Assembly: GCA_019307665.1 (NCBI GenBank)
Contig: JAFDJC010000224.1
Coordinates: 1-8,650 of the forward strand
DNA length: 8,650 nucleotides
Direction of reading: 5' to 3'
From: Deltaproteobacteria bacterium
GTDB taxonomy: Bacteria > Desulfobacterota > Desulfobacteria > Desulfobacterales > SURF-7
The stretch's first letter is position 1. Each line of letters begins with the position of its first letter. Both the position numbers and the translations under genes were made by a program. Shown here one piece after another: positions 1 to 6,653 of this stretch. The notes beneath the pieces are model-generated. The model was not told where the DNA came from and searched no databases. It saw only the letters and a program-made list of their open reading frames with translations.

Positions 1-35
1 CGTTGTCAGGGTGCGACAGCACAAGAAGTCTTTGT

Positions 36-299
36 TTACTTATAGCAAAAACGGAAGGTTGATGAGCTCAAAAAAATATGACATTTTGTATCGTAGCTAG
101 TAATCCTGCCTTGTTGATCGGATAAGGAGATCTCAGAACGACGGATTGCAGATTTAAAAGGATCAAGGATACTTACTTTCTTTTTAGCCCGACGTGGTTG
201 ATAGCGTTTAATATTTAACCACTTACTAACCGTTCTATGATCTATAGAAAGAATTTTTGCGATTTTATAGTGGTTGTCATAATAACGTTCCGTTTCCAT
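36..299 (-). pseudogene. N-terminal remnant of an IS21-type transposase (IstA-like)
   Basis: The 87-residue reading frame begins with a helix-turn-helix (about residues 10-30: KIAKILSIDHRTVSKWLN). A basic stretch YQPRRAKKK and the segment SILDPFKSAI (about 43-52) follow. This order of HTH, Pro/Arg-rich linker and LDPFK is typical of the N-terminus of IS21-family IstA transposases, which are normally about 350-500 residues with a DDE catalytic core. Here the resemblance fades after about residue 52 and the frame stops at 87, so the catalytic core is absent and no istB helper follows. The ATG at 299 comes 9 bases after an in-frame TAA and has no clear Shine-Dalgarno. I read it as a decayed insertion-sequence fragment. 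A small stand-alone HTH protein is possible but less likely. Assignment is from motif memory, not a search. Confidence 0.55.
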
Positions 300-318
300 G
301 AAAGGGATTTATGCATTG

Positions 319-341
319 GGTAACACCGGCAACGAGTTACC
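319..341. repeat. Short inverted repeat GGTAAC-N11-GTTACC
   Basis: Six-base perfect arms (319-324 and 336-341) separated by 11 bases lie in the gap between the transposase remnant and the synthetase operon. The arms could be an operator for the operon or a leftover of an insertion-sequence end. The 214 bases of this gap (300-513) contain no other supported feature except the weak promoter candidate at 442-470. A pair of arms this short can arise by chance. Confidence 0.3.
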
Positions 342-441
342 AGTACCACCCATCATCCATTTTATCGTTTCAACTACCGAATTTAATACGTTTGCCAATG
401 TTTAAACTCTGTTTTTTGGGAAAGTCCTGCCTTAAGCATGG

Positions 442-470
442 TTGAAAATACTGTCTGTCTCTGATATCGT
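442..470 (+). promoter_or_regulatory. Candidate sigma-70 promoter for the synthetase operon
   Basis: TTGAAA (442-447, 5 of 6 to the -35 consensus) and TATCGT (465-470, 4 of 6 to the -10 consensus) are 17 bases apart. A start near 477 would leave a leader of about 37 bases before the ATG at 514. The -10 box is poor, so this is only the best-looking candidate in the gap. Confidence 0.28.
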
Positions 471-513
471 GTCTCCTTTTATGTTTCAAACTGACAGTTT
501 CGATGGTGATTGA

Positions 514-1905
514 ATGGAAAGTACGACATTCAGGATAGGAGAATTGTTTAACCCCCGATCAGTGGCGATTGTCGGTGTACCCAGAGGGCTCAAAGTCGGA
601 AAACTTTTTTTAATGGCCCTTATTGACCAGGGATTTCAAGGTCCGATCTATCCGGTAAATCCCAATGCAGAAGAAATCGACGGCCTGAAAACGTATCCCG
701 ACCTGCACTCAATACCCGGCCCCGTTGATCTTGCAATTATTCTGGTTCCTCACAGCAATACCCTTTCCATTATCCAGGATTGTGCAAAAAAAGGCGTGAA
801 AGGCGCTGTGCTGTTCACAGCAGGCTATAAAGAAACAGGAACAGCCGAAGGGAAAGCGCTGGAAGAAGAACTTGTAAAGACGGCTGCTGCTTCTGGCATG
901 CGGCTTATCGGGCCGAACGGCATGGGGCTTTACTGCCCTAAAACAGGCTTATCCTTCTTTCCCCAGCTTTCCAAAAAATCCGGTCCTGTCGGCATCATTT
1001 CTCATTCCGGCTCCCTGACCAATATTCTCGGATACATTGCCCCGAAAAAAGGGCTGGGTTTCAGCAAGGTTGTCAGCCTTGGCAATGAATGTGATCTTAC
1101 ATGTGCTGATTTTCTTTTATATCTTGCCGATGATGCTGATACAAAAGTGATAGGCGCTTACATTGAAGGCATTAAGGATGGTCCGTTTTTTCTTGATGCT
1201 TTAAAAAAAGCATCTGCTGAAAAGCCGGTTATTTTATGGAAAGTCGGCCTGACGCCCGAGGGATCAAAGGCCGCTGCTTCACACACAGGGGCATTGGCAG
1301 GTTCGGCTAACATATGGGAAGGCATCGTCAATCAGGGCGGCGGCATAGCCGTAACCGGTTTTGAAGCATGGGTTGATTCAATAATGGCATTTTCAATGCT
1401 GCCCACAGGACTCGGTAACCAAATTGCCGTGATATCCGGCCCGGGCGGCCTTGCGGTATCAGCCGCCGAAGCGTGCGGCAGAGAAGGCTTAAAAATGGCC
1501 GAGCTCTCGCCTGACTCTAAATCCATGCTTTCAGGCTTTATTCCTTCCACAGGCACAAGCCTGAACAATCCCATCGACATCGGACTCACAGCATCCCTTG
1601 ATATTAATATTTATATTGAATCGGCCGGAACTGTTGCAAAAGACCCTGGTGTTGATGCGATCGCGCTCATCGGAATCGGACTGGATATAGATTCAAATAA
1701 TAAATACACGGAAGCAATTATTAAGATACAAAAAGCATCCGGAAAACCATTTATGATGATCAATATTCCTGGTTTTGATCCTGAATTGGCACAACGGTTC
1801 TGCGAGGCAGGTATTCCGTTTTTTGACTCTGCAGAACGCGCCATGAAAAGTTATGCCCGGGTTTATAAATACCAGAGCCGGAGCAGTACCCAATGGAGGA
1901 AATAA
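514..1905 (+). CDS. NDP/ADP-forming acyl-CoA synthetase, alpha subunit (first copy)
   Basis: The protein has 463 residues, the usual length of a free-standing alpha subunit of ADP-forming acyl-CoA synthetases; in many bacteria alpha and beta are fused into about 700 residues. The family catalyses acyl-CoA + ADP + Pi = acid + CoA + ATP in the cytoplasm. Domains: a Rossmann-type CoA-binding domain (about 8-145; FNPRSVAIVG near the start, IYPVNP at 45-50, IGPNGMG at 132-138), a succinyl-CoA-synthetase-like ligase domain (about 155-290) and a third flavodoxin-like domain (about 300-450, with NNPIDIG). The phosphohistidine is H257 in SHTGALAG, and the conserved Glu is E218 in AYIEG. The motif usually read as SQSG is SHSG here (H164). 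The start ATG is preceded by GGTGA at 505-509, spaced 4 bases. The gene's stop overlaps the beta start by one base. Family assignment is firm; the acyl substrate is unknown. Confidence 0.93.
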   Translation: MESTTFRIGELFNPRSVAIVGVPRGLKVGKLFLMALIDQGFQGPIYPVNPNAEEIDGLKTYPDLHSIPGPVDLAIILVPHSNTLSIIQDCAKKGVKGAVLFTAGYKETGTAEGKALEEELVKTAAASGMRLIGPNGMGLYCPKTGLSFFPQLSKKSGPVGIISHSGSLTNILGYIAPKKGLGFSKVVSLGNECDLTCADFLLYLADDADTKVIGAYIEGIKDGPFFLDALKKASAEKPVILWKVGLTPEGSKAAASHTGALAGSANIWEGIVNQGGGIAVTGFEAWVDSIMAFSMLPTGLGNQIAVISGPGGLAVSAAEACGREGLKMAELSPDSKSMLSGFIPSTGTSLNNPIDIGLTASLDINIYIESAGTVAKDPGVDAIALIGIGLDIDSNNKYTEAIIKIQKASGKPFMMINIPGFDPELAQRFCEAGIPFFDSAERAMKSYARVYKYQSRSSTQWRK

Positions 1906-1907
1906 TG
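1895..1907 (+). promoter_or_regulatory. Shine-Dalgarno GGAGG and TAATG overlap setting the beta start
   Basis: GGAGG at 1895-1899 lies 5 bases before the ATG at 1905. That ATG shares its A with the TAA stop of the alpha gene (1903-1905). An upstream in-frame ATG at 1893 overlaps this ribosome site itself and lacks one of its own, so 1905 is preferred. The arrangement implies translational coupling of alpha and beta. Confidence 0.8.
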
Positions 1908-2582
1908 AAAATTGAAACAGCTATAAAAAACGGTCGTGCTAATCTTTCGGAATATGAGTCCAAACTTTTTCTGTCATCGTATGGGATTCCCGTCACAAAA
2001 GAGATCCTGATTAAAGACCATGGGCGAATTGTTTCGGCAGCCAGGGAAATCGGATATCCGCTTGTCCTTAAAGGATGCGGCCATGATATTTTGCATAAAA
2101 CTGAGAAAGATCTGGTAAAAATGGATATCAGAAACGATGATGAAGCAAAGGCAGCGTTTCATGCAATTACTTCAAACATGGAAGGAACAGAAAAAAATAT
2201 TCTTGTTCAGGAAATGATTCAAGGAAGACGGGAGCTTGTGGCCGGAATGACCCGAGACCCGCAATTCGGCCCTTGTGTCATGTTTGGTATCGGAGGAATT
2301 TTTACCGAAATTTTTGAAGATGTTTGTTTCAGAGTTGCCCCGCTGACTCGTGAAGATGCTTTTGCCCTGATGCAGGGCATCCGTGGCAATAAAATTCTGG
2401 GCGCTGTTCGAGGCATGCCTGCCGTTGATATGGAAGCACTCGCCGAGATATTGATAGCAGTCGGACAGATAGGAATAGAGCATGATCGGGTGAAAGAAAT
2501 CGACCTTAACCCTATTAAGGTTCCAAAAGGTTCGCCTGTCGCAGTTGATGCATTAATCGTTCTGGATAATACTAAGAGTTGA
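1905..2582 (+). CDS. NDP/ADP-forming acyl-CoA synthetase, beta subunit (ATP-grasp)
   Basis: With the ATG at 1905 the protein has 225 residues, the normal size of a separate beta subunit (about 230). It is a single ATP-grasp_5-type unit that binds the nucleotide and exchanges phosphate with the alpha-subunit histidine. Visible marks are the N-terminal helix region ending in SSYGIPV (about 24-30), the lysine region YPLVLK, the motif DILHKTEKDLV with H64, which corresponds to the second phosphohistidine of the family, and the glycine-rich stretch FGIGGIFTEIFEDVCFRVAPL. The C-terminal metal-binding signature is EIDLNPI. The segment before HKTE reads KGCGHDI where family members often have a SPDI-like sequence. 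It sits between two alpha genes and is the only beta in the window, so it is the likely partner of both. Confidence 0.93.
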   Translation: MKIETAIKNGRANLSEYESKLFLSSYGIPVTKEILIKDHGRIVSAAREIGYPLVLKGCGHDILHKTEKDLVKMDIRNDDEAKAAFHAITSNMEGTEKNILVQEMIQGRRELVAGMTRDPQFGPCVMFGIGGIFTEIFEDVCFRVAPLTREDAFALMQGIRGNKILGAVRGMPAVDMEALAEILIAVGQIGIEHDRVKEIDLNPIKVPKGSPVAVDALIVLDNTKS

Positions 2583-2590
2583 AACCGATG
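2574..2590 (+). promoter_or_regulatory. Ribosome site AAGAG deciding the start of the second alpha gene
   Basis: AAGAG at 2574-2578 is 9 bases before the ATG at 2588. A TTG at 2579 in the same frame also opens the frame, but it directly abuts this site and overlaps the beta stop (TTGA), leaving no spacing. The ATG at 2588 is therefore preferred; it shortens the protein by three residues. Confidence 0.6.
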
Positions 2591-4051
2591 AATTCCAACA
2601 CAAAAGAAAAATTGGACAAAATGTTTAACCCCAGAGGGCTTGCTGTTTTTGGCGGTGTGTCAAAACTCGGGTCATTTGGAAATTCCATTGTAATGAGTCT
2701 TTTAAAATATGGCTATAAGGGAAAACTCTACCCCATATCACCAAAAGGTGGGGAAGTTGCGGGACTCAAAGTGTATAAAAGTCTTGATGAAATTAAAGAG
2801 CCAATCGATCTTGCGTCGATATCCGTGCCCGCGAAAGCCGTGCCGGAAGTTCTTGAAGATTGTCTGGAGCATGGCGTTGCAGGAGCCGAAATACATACCT
2901 CAGGCTTCGCGGAAACAGGAGATGCAATTGGCATCAAACTTCAGGAAAAAATCGCGGAAATATCCTCAAGGGGGCTCAGAATCGTCGGTCCTAACTGCTT
3001 CGGTCTACACTCTCCCACAGGAGGCATAACACTACTACCTGGATTTGACTTTTCAAAAGAGCCCGGTAATGTGGCAATGATCTCCCAAAGCGGCGGCATT
3101 GCCAATGACTTCGGTCATGAAGCCATTGCAGCCGGCCTCAAGATCAGTAAAATCATTTCTTTTGGAAACGGATGCGACTTGGAAGCTTCAGCACTTCTTG
3201 AGTATCTCGGCGAAGACAAAGACACAGCATATATTGCCGCATACCTTGAAGGTGTTCAGGACGGCAGGAAATTTCTTGACACTGTTAAATCTGTGTCGAA
3301 AAAAAAGCCGGTCCTCATATGGAAAGGCGGGCTTACACCTTTAGGCGCAAGAGCAACACTCAGCCACACCGGGTCACTTGGCGGCGAATCAAAAATATGG
3401 GAAGGGGCGATCACCCAAGCCGGCGCTCTGTCGGTTAAAGGCCTGGATGAAATAGTAGACACGCTGTCAGTCCTTGCACATTTAAAAACCAGGGGGAAAA
3501 AAATCGCCATTGCCGGCGGCGGTGGGGCAATAGGTGTCTTCAGTTCAGACCTTGCCCATGAATGGGGCCTTGAAATCCCTGCATTCAGTCATGACACGCA
3601 AAAACGGCTCCGGGAATTTTTTCCAACCCCCGGAAACAGCGTTGTGAATCCTCTTGACACGGGCACGCCCATGTTTCCGCTGGAATGGCTTAGCGGCATG
3701 ATCCGGGAGATATTAATAAGGGAGCCTATTGATGTTATAGTGCTGATTATGCTGCTCCACCCTCTTGAAGTTGTGGCGCCTGCTTTTATGGAAATGGCAG
3801 GTATTAAGCCGACTTCATCAGGCGGAGAATATCTTGACGGCCTATTAACGTCTGTCTCAGAACTGAAAAAAGAGACAGGAAAAGATATCGCTTTAGTCCT
3901 TGAAAACAGAACATACAGACCGGAAGACCTTGATGTTGAATCTGTGAGAAGGAGAGTTGTCGTTGAATACCAAAAACAAGGCATACCAGTGTTTTCTTGT
4001 GCTGAAAGGGCTCTCAGGGGAATCAGAAATGCCGCAGCATTGAATTCTTAA
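2588..4051 (+). CDS. NDP/ADP-forming acyl-CoA synthetase, alpha subunit (second copy)
   Basis: The protein has 487 residues from the ATG at 2588. Domain order matches the first alpha: CoA-binding domain (about 10-145; FNPRGLAVFGG, LYPISPKGG, VGPNCFG), ligase domain (about 155-290; ISQSGGI, AYLEG with the conserved Glu E221) and the third domain (about 300-475; IAGGGGAIGV, VNPLDTG). The phosphohistidine is H260 in LSHTGSLGG, so the subunit should be catalytically competent. It differs from the first alpha throughout and has a longer third domain, including an extra stretch around residues 395-425. This suggests an old paralogue rather than a recent duplication. It starts 5 bases after the beta stop and is the last gene of the operon, followed by a hairpin terminator. 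It could form a second alpha-beta enzyme with different substrate preference, or a mixed complex. Confidence 0.92.
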   Translation: MNSNTKEKLDKMFNPRGLAVFGGVSKLGSFGNSIVMSLLKYGYKGKLYPISPKGGEVAGLKVYKSLDEIKEPIDLASISVPAKAVPEVLEDCLEHGVAGAEIHTSGFAETGDAIGIKLQEKIAEISSRGLRIVGPNCFGLHSPTGGITLLPGFDFSKEPGNVAMISQSGGIANDFGHEAIAAGLKISKIISFGNGCDLEASALLEYLGEDKDTAYIAAYLEGVQDGRKFLDTVKSVSKKKPVLIWKGGLTPLGARATLSHTGSLGGESKIWEGAITQAGALSVKGLDEIVDTLSVLAHLKTRGKKIAIAGGGGAIGVFSSDLAHEWGLEIPAFSHDTQKRLREFFPTPGNSVVNPLDTGTPMFPLEWLSGMIREILIREPIDVIVLIMLLHPLEVVAPAFMEMAGIKPTSSGGEYLDGLLTSVSELKKETGKDIALVLENRTYRPEDLDVESVRRRVVVEYQKQGIPVFSCAERALRGIRNAAALNS

Positions 4052-4094
4052 TACCGCAAAGACCGGCAAAACATAAAATAGGGTTGAGGTTTTG

Positions 4095-4130
4095 GTAGAG
4101 ACGTTGCATGCAACGTCTTTACTCTTTTTT
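4095..4130 (+). terminator. Palindrome plus T-run: terminator of the synthetase operon (repeat copy 1)
   Basis: Bases 4095-4122 form a 28-base palindrome. The left arm is GTAGAGACGTTGCA and the right arm is its reverse complement with one change, which would be a G-U pair in RNA. Two bases later come six T (4125-4130), giving a classical intrinsic terminator for plus-strand transcripts 44 bases after the alpha' stop. No T-run follows on the minus strand, so it is less convincing as a terminator for the convergent TPR gene. That gene's TAA stop (4119-4121) lies inside the right arm. The same core recurs at 8386-8413 with 27 of 28 identical bases. Confidence 0.6.
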
Positions 4131-5495
4131 GTTTATTACCACATCATCACGCCATGGTTTTTTATTCTGATAACTATCCAGATGATCCTTTCCTTTTGAA
4201 AGTGCTTTTTTCAAGCCGGCCCTCTTAAACAGGACATTCGATTTTTTCTGAGTCGAAATCGCCTCGTCAAACTTGCCCACTTCAGCATAAGAGGCTGCCA
4301 GTGTATCGAGTTTAAATGCATCGGGTTTCAGGATAACCGCTTTTAGTGCAAAGCTGACCGCTTTTTTACCGTCACGACACTTATCCAAAGGGCATGTGGC
4401 AAAAATCCACGCAAGGCTGTTATAAGCATCGGCATTTTTCGGATTTAGTTCCAGCGCCTTTGTGTAGTCTTTAACTGCACTCTCGAACTGCCCTTTATTT
4501 TTCCATGCAATGCCACGGTTACTATAGGCGTTCGCATATTCAGGTGATATTTCAATTGCTTTTGTAAAATCTTCAATGGCCTTATCGAATTTTTTACCGA
4601 CAAAATATGCAATTCCCCGGCTGTTATATGCTTTAATAATTCGTGGATTTGCAGCAATCGCTTTTGAAAAATCTTCTATTGCTTGCCGGCGGTCTCCTTT
4701 TTTATACCACACAATTCCACGACTGTTGTAGGTTTCAGCATCATTTGGATCAATTTCAAGTGATTTTGAAAAGTCGGTAATCGCCTTATTGTAGTTTGCC
4801 AGACGGTAGTGGATTATACCGCGACCGGTATATGCCCGCGCAAAAGAAGGATTGATCTTGATGGCTGTGGTGAAATCAGCAATCGCCCTTTTATACTCTC
4901 CCATGTCTCCGTTTGCAAGCCCGCGACTGTTATATACCATTGCATTATAGGGATTCATTCTAATGGCTATATTGTAATCGGAAATCGCCCTGTTGTAATC
5001 ACCGCTGTGTTTCCACCCAATGCCGCGGCTGTGAAATGAAGAGGAAAGAATCGGACTTGTAATTTTGATGATCATATTAAAATCAGCAATTGCGCTATTG
5101 AAATCCCCTGCCATAAAACTTGTAATGCCATGATTGTTCAATGCGTCAATATCTCTTGGGTTAATTTCAAGGGCTTTTAAAAAATCGGAAATGGCAAGTG
5201 AAAATTCACCTTTACTTTTCCATGCAATGCCGCGACTGTTATATGCATCTGCAAAGTGCGGCTCGATTTCAATTGCCCTGTCAAATGCTTCTATGGCCTT
5301 ATCATAAACCTTTGATTCAAGGAAGGCTTGGCCCCGATCATACCAATCCCCGGCATTTAAAGTAATTTCCTTTTTATCTTCATCGTTTTCCAAAACAAAC
5401 TGTTTTTCAACGCCTGTGCTGCAGGCAAAAAGTCCGCAAAAAACGCTTGTCAAATAAACAATTGAAATCACTGAAACAATACGATTTTTTTTCAT
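4119..5495 (-). CDS. TPR-repeat lipoprotein
   Basis: The 458-residue protein opens with a lysine-rich start, a hydrophobic stretch (about 6-24) and LFAC at 22-25. This looks like a lipoprotein signal with C25 as the lipidated residue; position -2 (Phe) is not ideal, and Ser at +2 would favour the outer membrane. From about residue 48 to 353 there are nine tandem 34-residue TPR units, many with YNSRGIAW in helix A and AI-DF-KAIEINP in helix B. A divergent end follows: LAWIFATCPLDKCRDGKKA (about 361-379), then LDTLAASYAEVGKFDEAI. This last pattern is familiar from other long bacterial TPR proteins. TPR arrays bind peptides or proteins; the partner is not shown. The ATG has a good Shine-Dalgarno, GGAAGGT on the minus strand (5507-5501), 5 bases away. 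It is transcribed alone, convergent with the synthetase operon and divergent from the PAS-LuxR gene. Confidence 0.88.
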   Translation of the reverse strand: MKKNRIVSVISIVYLTSVFCGLFACSTGVEKQFVLENDEDKKEITLNAGDWYDRGQAFLESKVYDKAIEAFDRAIEIEPHFADAYNSRGIAWKSKGEFSLAISDFLKALEINPRDIDALNNHGITSFMAGDFNSAIADFNMIIKITSPILSSSFHSRGIGWKHSGDYNRAISDYNIAIRMNPYNAMVYNSRGLANGDMGEYKRAIADFTTAIKINPSFARAYTGRGIIHYRLANYNKAITDFSKSLEIDPNDAETYNSRGIVWYKKGDRRQAIEDFSKAIAANPRIIKAYNSRGIAYFVGKKFDKAIEDFTKAIEISPEYANAYSNRGIAWKNKGQFESAVKDYTKALELNPKNADAYNSLAWIFATCPLDKCRDGKKAVSFALKAVILKPDAFKLDTLAASYAEVGKFDEAISTQKKSNVLFKRAGLKKALSKGKDHLDSYQNKKPWRDDVVINKKE

Positions 5496-5525
5496 TTTAC
5501 ACCTTCCATTACTTTCAATACGCCT

Positions 5526-5554
5526 TTCATACCCAATTTCTTGTAACGTTGTAA
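5526..5554 (-). promoter_or_regulatory. Candidate promoter of the TPR lipoprotein gene
   Basis: On the minus strand TTACAA (5554-5549) and TATGAA (5531-5526) are 17 bases apart, each 4 of 6 to the sigma-70 boxes. A start near 5519 would give a leader of about 24 bases that includes the Shine-Dalgarno. The match is weak, but position and spacing fit. Its -35 box is the same DNA as the -35 candidate of the divergent gene. Confidence 0.27.
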
Positions 5555-5577
5555 CATATAGAATAGACTTGTAAAAT
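5541..5577 (+). promoter_or_regulatory. Candidate promoter of the PAS-LuxR gene with TTGTAA repeats
   Basis: TTGTAA at 5549-5554 (4 of 6) and TAAAAT at 5572-5577 (5 of 6) are separated by 17 bases. TTGTAA also occurs directly upstream at 5541-5546, making a tandem TTGTAACG/TTGTAACA pair, and again at 5569-5574. A start near 5584 would leave about 49 untranslated bases. The repeated hexamers could also be protein-binding half-sites, for example for autoregulation; that part is inference. Confidence 0.42.
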
Positions 5578-5632
5578 TAAAAGTTCAAGCCTTTTCTTCC
5601 AATGGCGCCAGCTTAAAAGTTTTTTAGGTATA

Positions 5633-6640
5633 TTGCATACTCATTACATACCTGATAATAAAAAATTAACATACGACGAACTGCTACAGAGAGTCAAGGC
5701 GCAGGAAAAAGCGTCATCCTCTCACAGGAAAACTGAAACCGCTCTTTTCGAAAGCGAACAAAAATACCGCAATATACTTGAAAACATACAGGATGGATAC
5801 TGTGAGCTGAATCTAAGAGGCCATTTTATTTTTGTTAATGATTATATGTTCAATATTTTAGGTTACTCCAAGGATGTACTTTTAACGATGCGCGCATGGA
5901 ATGTCATGGACGAAGAAAACTCTAATAAAGTATTTAAATCTTTCAATGAGGTATTCAGGACCGGCATTCCATCAAAAGGTTTTGACTATGAGATCAATAG
6001 AAAAAACGGAGAGAAAAGACAGATCGAAGTTTCCGCTTCACTGATCATAGATAATAATGAAAAACCCATCGGGTTTAGAAGTATTGTCCGTGATATCACA
6101 GAACGAAAAGATGTTGAAAAAGCGCTACGGAAAGCCCGTGATGAACTTGAACGACGCGTCAAAGAAAGAACCTTTGAACTGGATGAAATAAATAAACAAC
6201 TTGAAATTAAAACAATTACTCTGGAAGAGACGAATATAGCATTACGTGTTTTGCTGAAAAAGAAAGATGAGACAAGAAAAGAACTCGAAGAAAAGGTTTT
6301 ACTGAATATTAAGGATCTGGTCATCCCGGTCCTTGAAAAGATTAAAGCTGCTGCCGGCCTTGACCGGAAACAGGATGCATATATTACGGTTATGAAAAAC
6401 ACATTGAATGATATTATTTCCGGGTTTACGCGAAACCTGTCTTCCAGGCAATACTGTCTCACCCCCACAGAATTACAGGTTGCTTCCCTGATTCGACAGG
6501 GTAGACCTACAAAAAATATTGCCGCTTTTATGAATCTGTCGGGAAAAACAATTGAAACTCACAGAAGAAATATTAGAGGCAAAATAGGCATAAAAAACAA
6601 GAAAATGAACTTAAGAACATATTTGCTTACAATGAATTAA
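5633..6640 (+). CDS. PAS domain - coiled coil - LuxR-type HTH transcriptional regulator
   Basis: The protein has 335 residues. A short N-terminal helix precedes one PAS domain (about 42-158), which ends in the S-box/PAC signature GFRSIVRDITERK. A long charged coiled coil follows (about 158-222), then a connector (about 223-270, LLNIKDLVIPVLEKIK ... LNDIISGF) and a C-terminal LuxR/GerE helix-turn-helix (about 275-335; LTPTELQVASLIRQG, recognition region LSGKTIETHRRNIRGKIGI). There is no receiver or kinase domain, so it is a one-component cytoplasmic regulator whose PAS domain probably senses a small ligand or redox state. The start is TTG at 5633 with AGGT 3 bases upstream; an in-frame TAG at 5564 and no ATG before the PAS domain leave little choice. 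It is followed after 13 bases by the acyl-CoA dehydrogenase gene, its likely target and cotranscribed partner. Confidence 0.88.
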   Translation: MHTHYIPDNKKLTYDELLQRVKAQEKASSSHRKTETALFESEQKYRNILENIQDGYCELNLRGHFIFVNDYMFNILGYSKDVLLTMRAWNVMDEENSNKVFKSFNEVFRTGIPSKGFDYEINRKNGEKRQIEVSASLIIDNNEKPIGFRSIVRDITERKDVEKALRKARDELERRVKERTFELDEINKQLEIKTITLEETNIALRVLLKKKDETRKELEEKVLLNIKDLVIPVLEKIKAAAGLDRKQDAYITVMKNTLNDIISGFTRNLSSRQYCLTPTELQVASLIRQGRPTKNIAAFMNLSGKTIETHRRNIRGKIGIKNKKMNLRTYLLTMN

Positions 6641-6653
6641 AAAGGAGTCTATT

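Noticed and set aside
1787..1801. Sigma-54-like TGGCAC-N5-TTCT
   Set aside because: It is inside the alpha coding region, the -12 part is imperfect, and no fitting gene start follows closely.
1893..1904. Upstream ATG as the start of the beta subunit
   Set aside because: It overlaps the GGAGG ribosome site that serves the ATG at 1905, has none of its own, and adds only four residues.
2579..2587. TTG start for the second alpha subunit
   Set aside because: It abuts the only ribosome site with no spacing; the ATG at 2588 is correctly placed.
3589..3984. A 131-residue minus-strand reading frame in the second alpha gene
   Set aside because: It lies opposite a well-supported gene, lacks motifs and has Ser-rich shadow composition.
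5986..6468. A 160-residue minus-strand reading frame rich in Ser and Phe
   Set aside because: It is the antisense of the Lys/Glu-rich coiled coil of the PAS-LuxR protein, has no family motif, and is a coding shadow.
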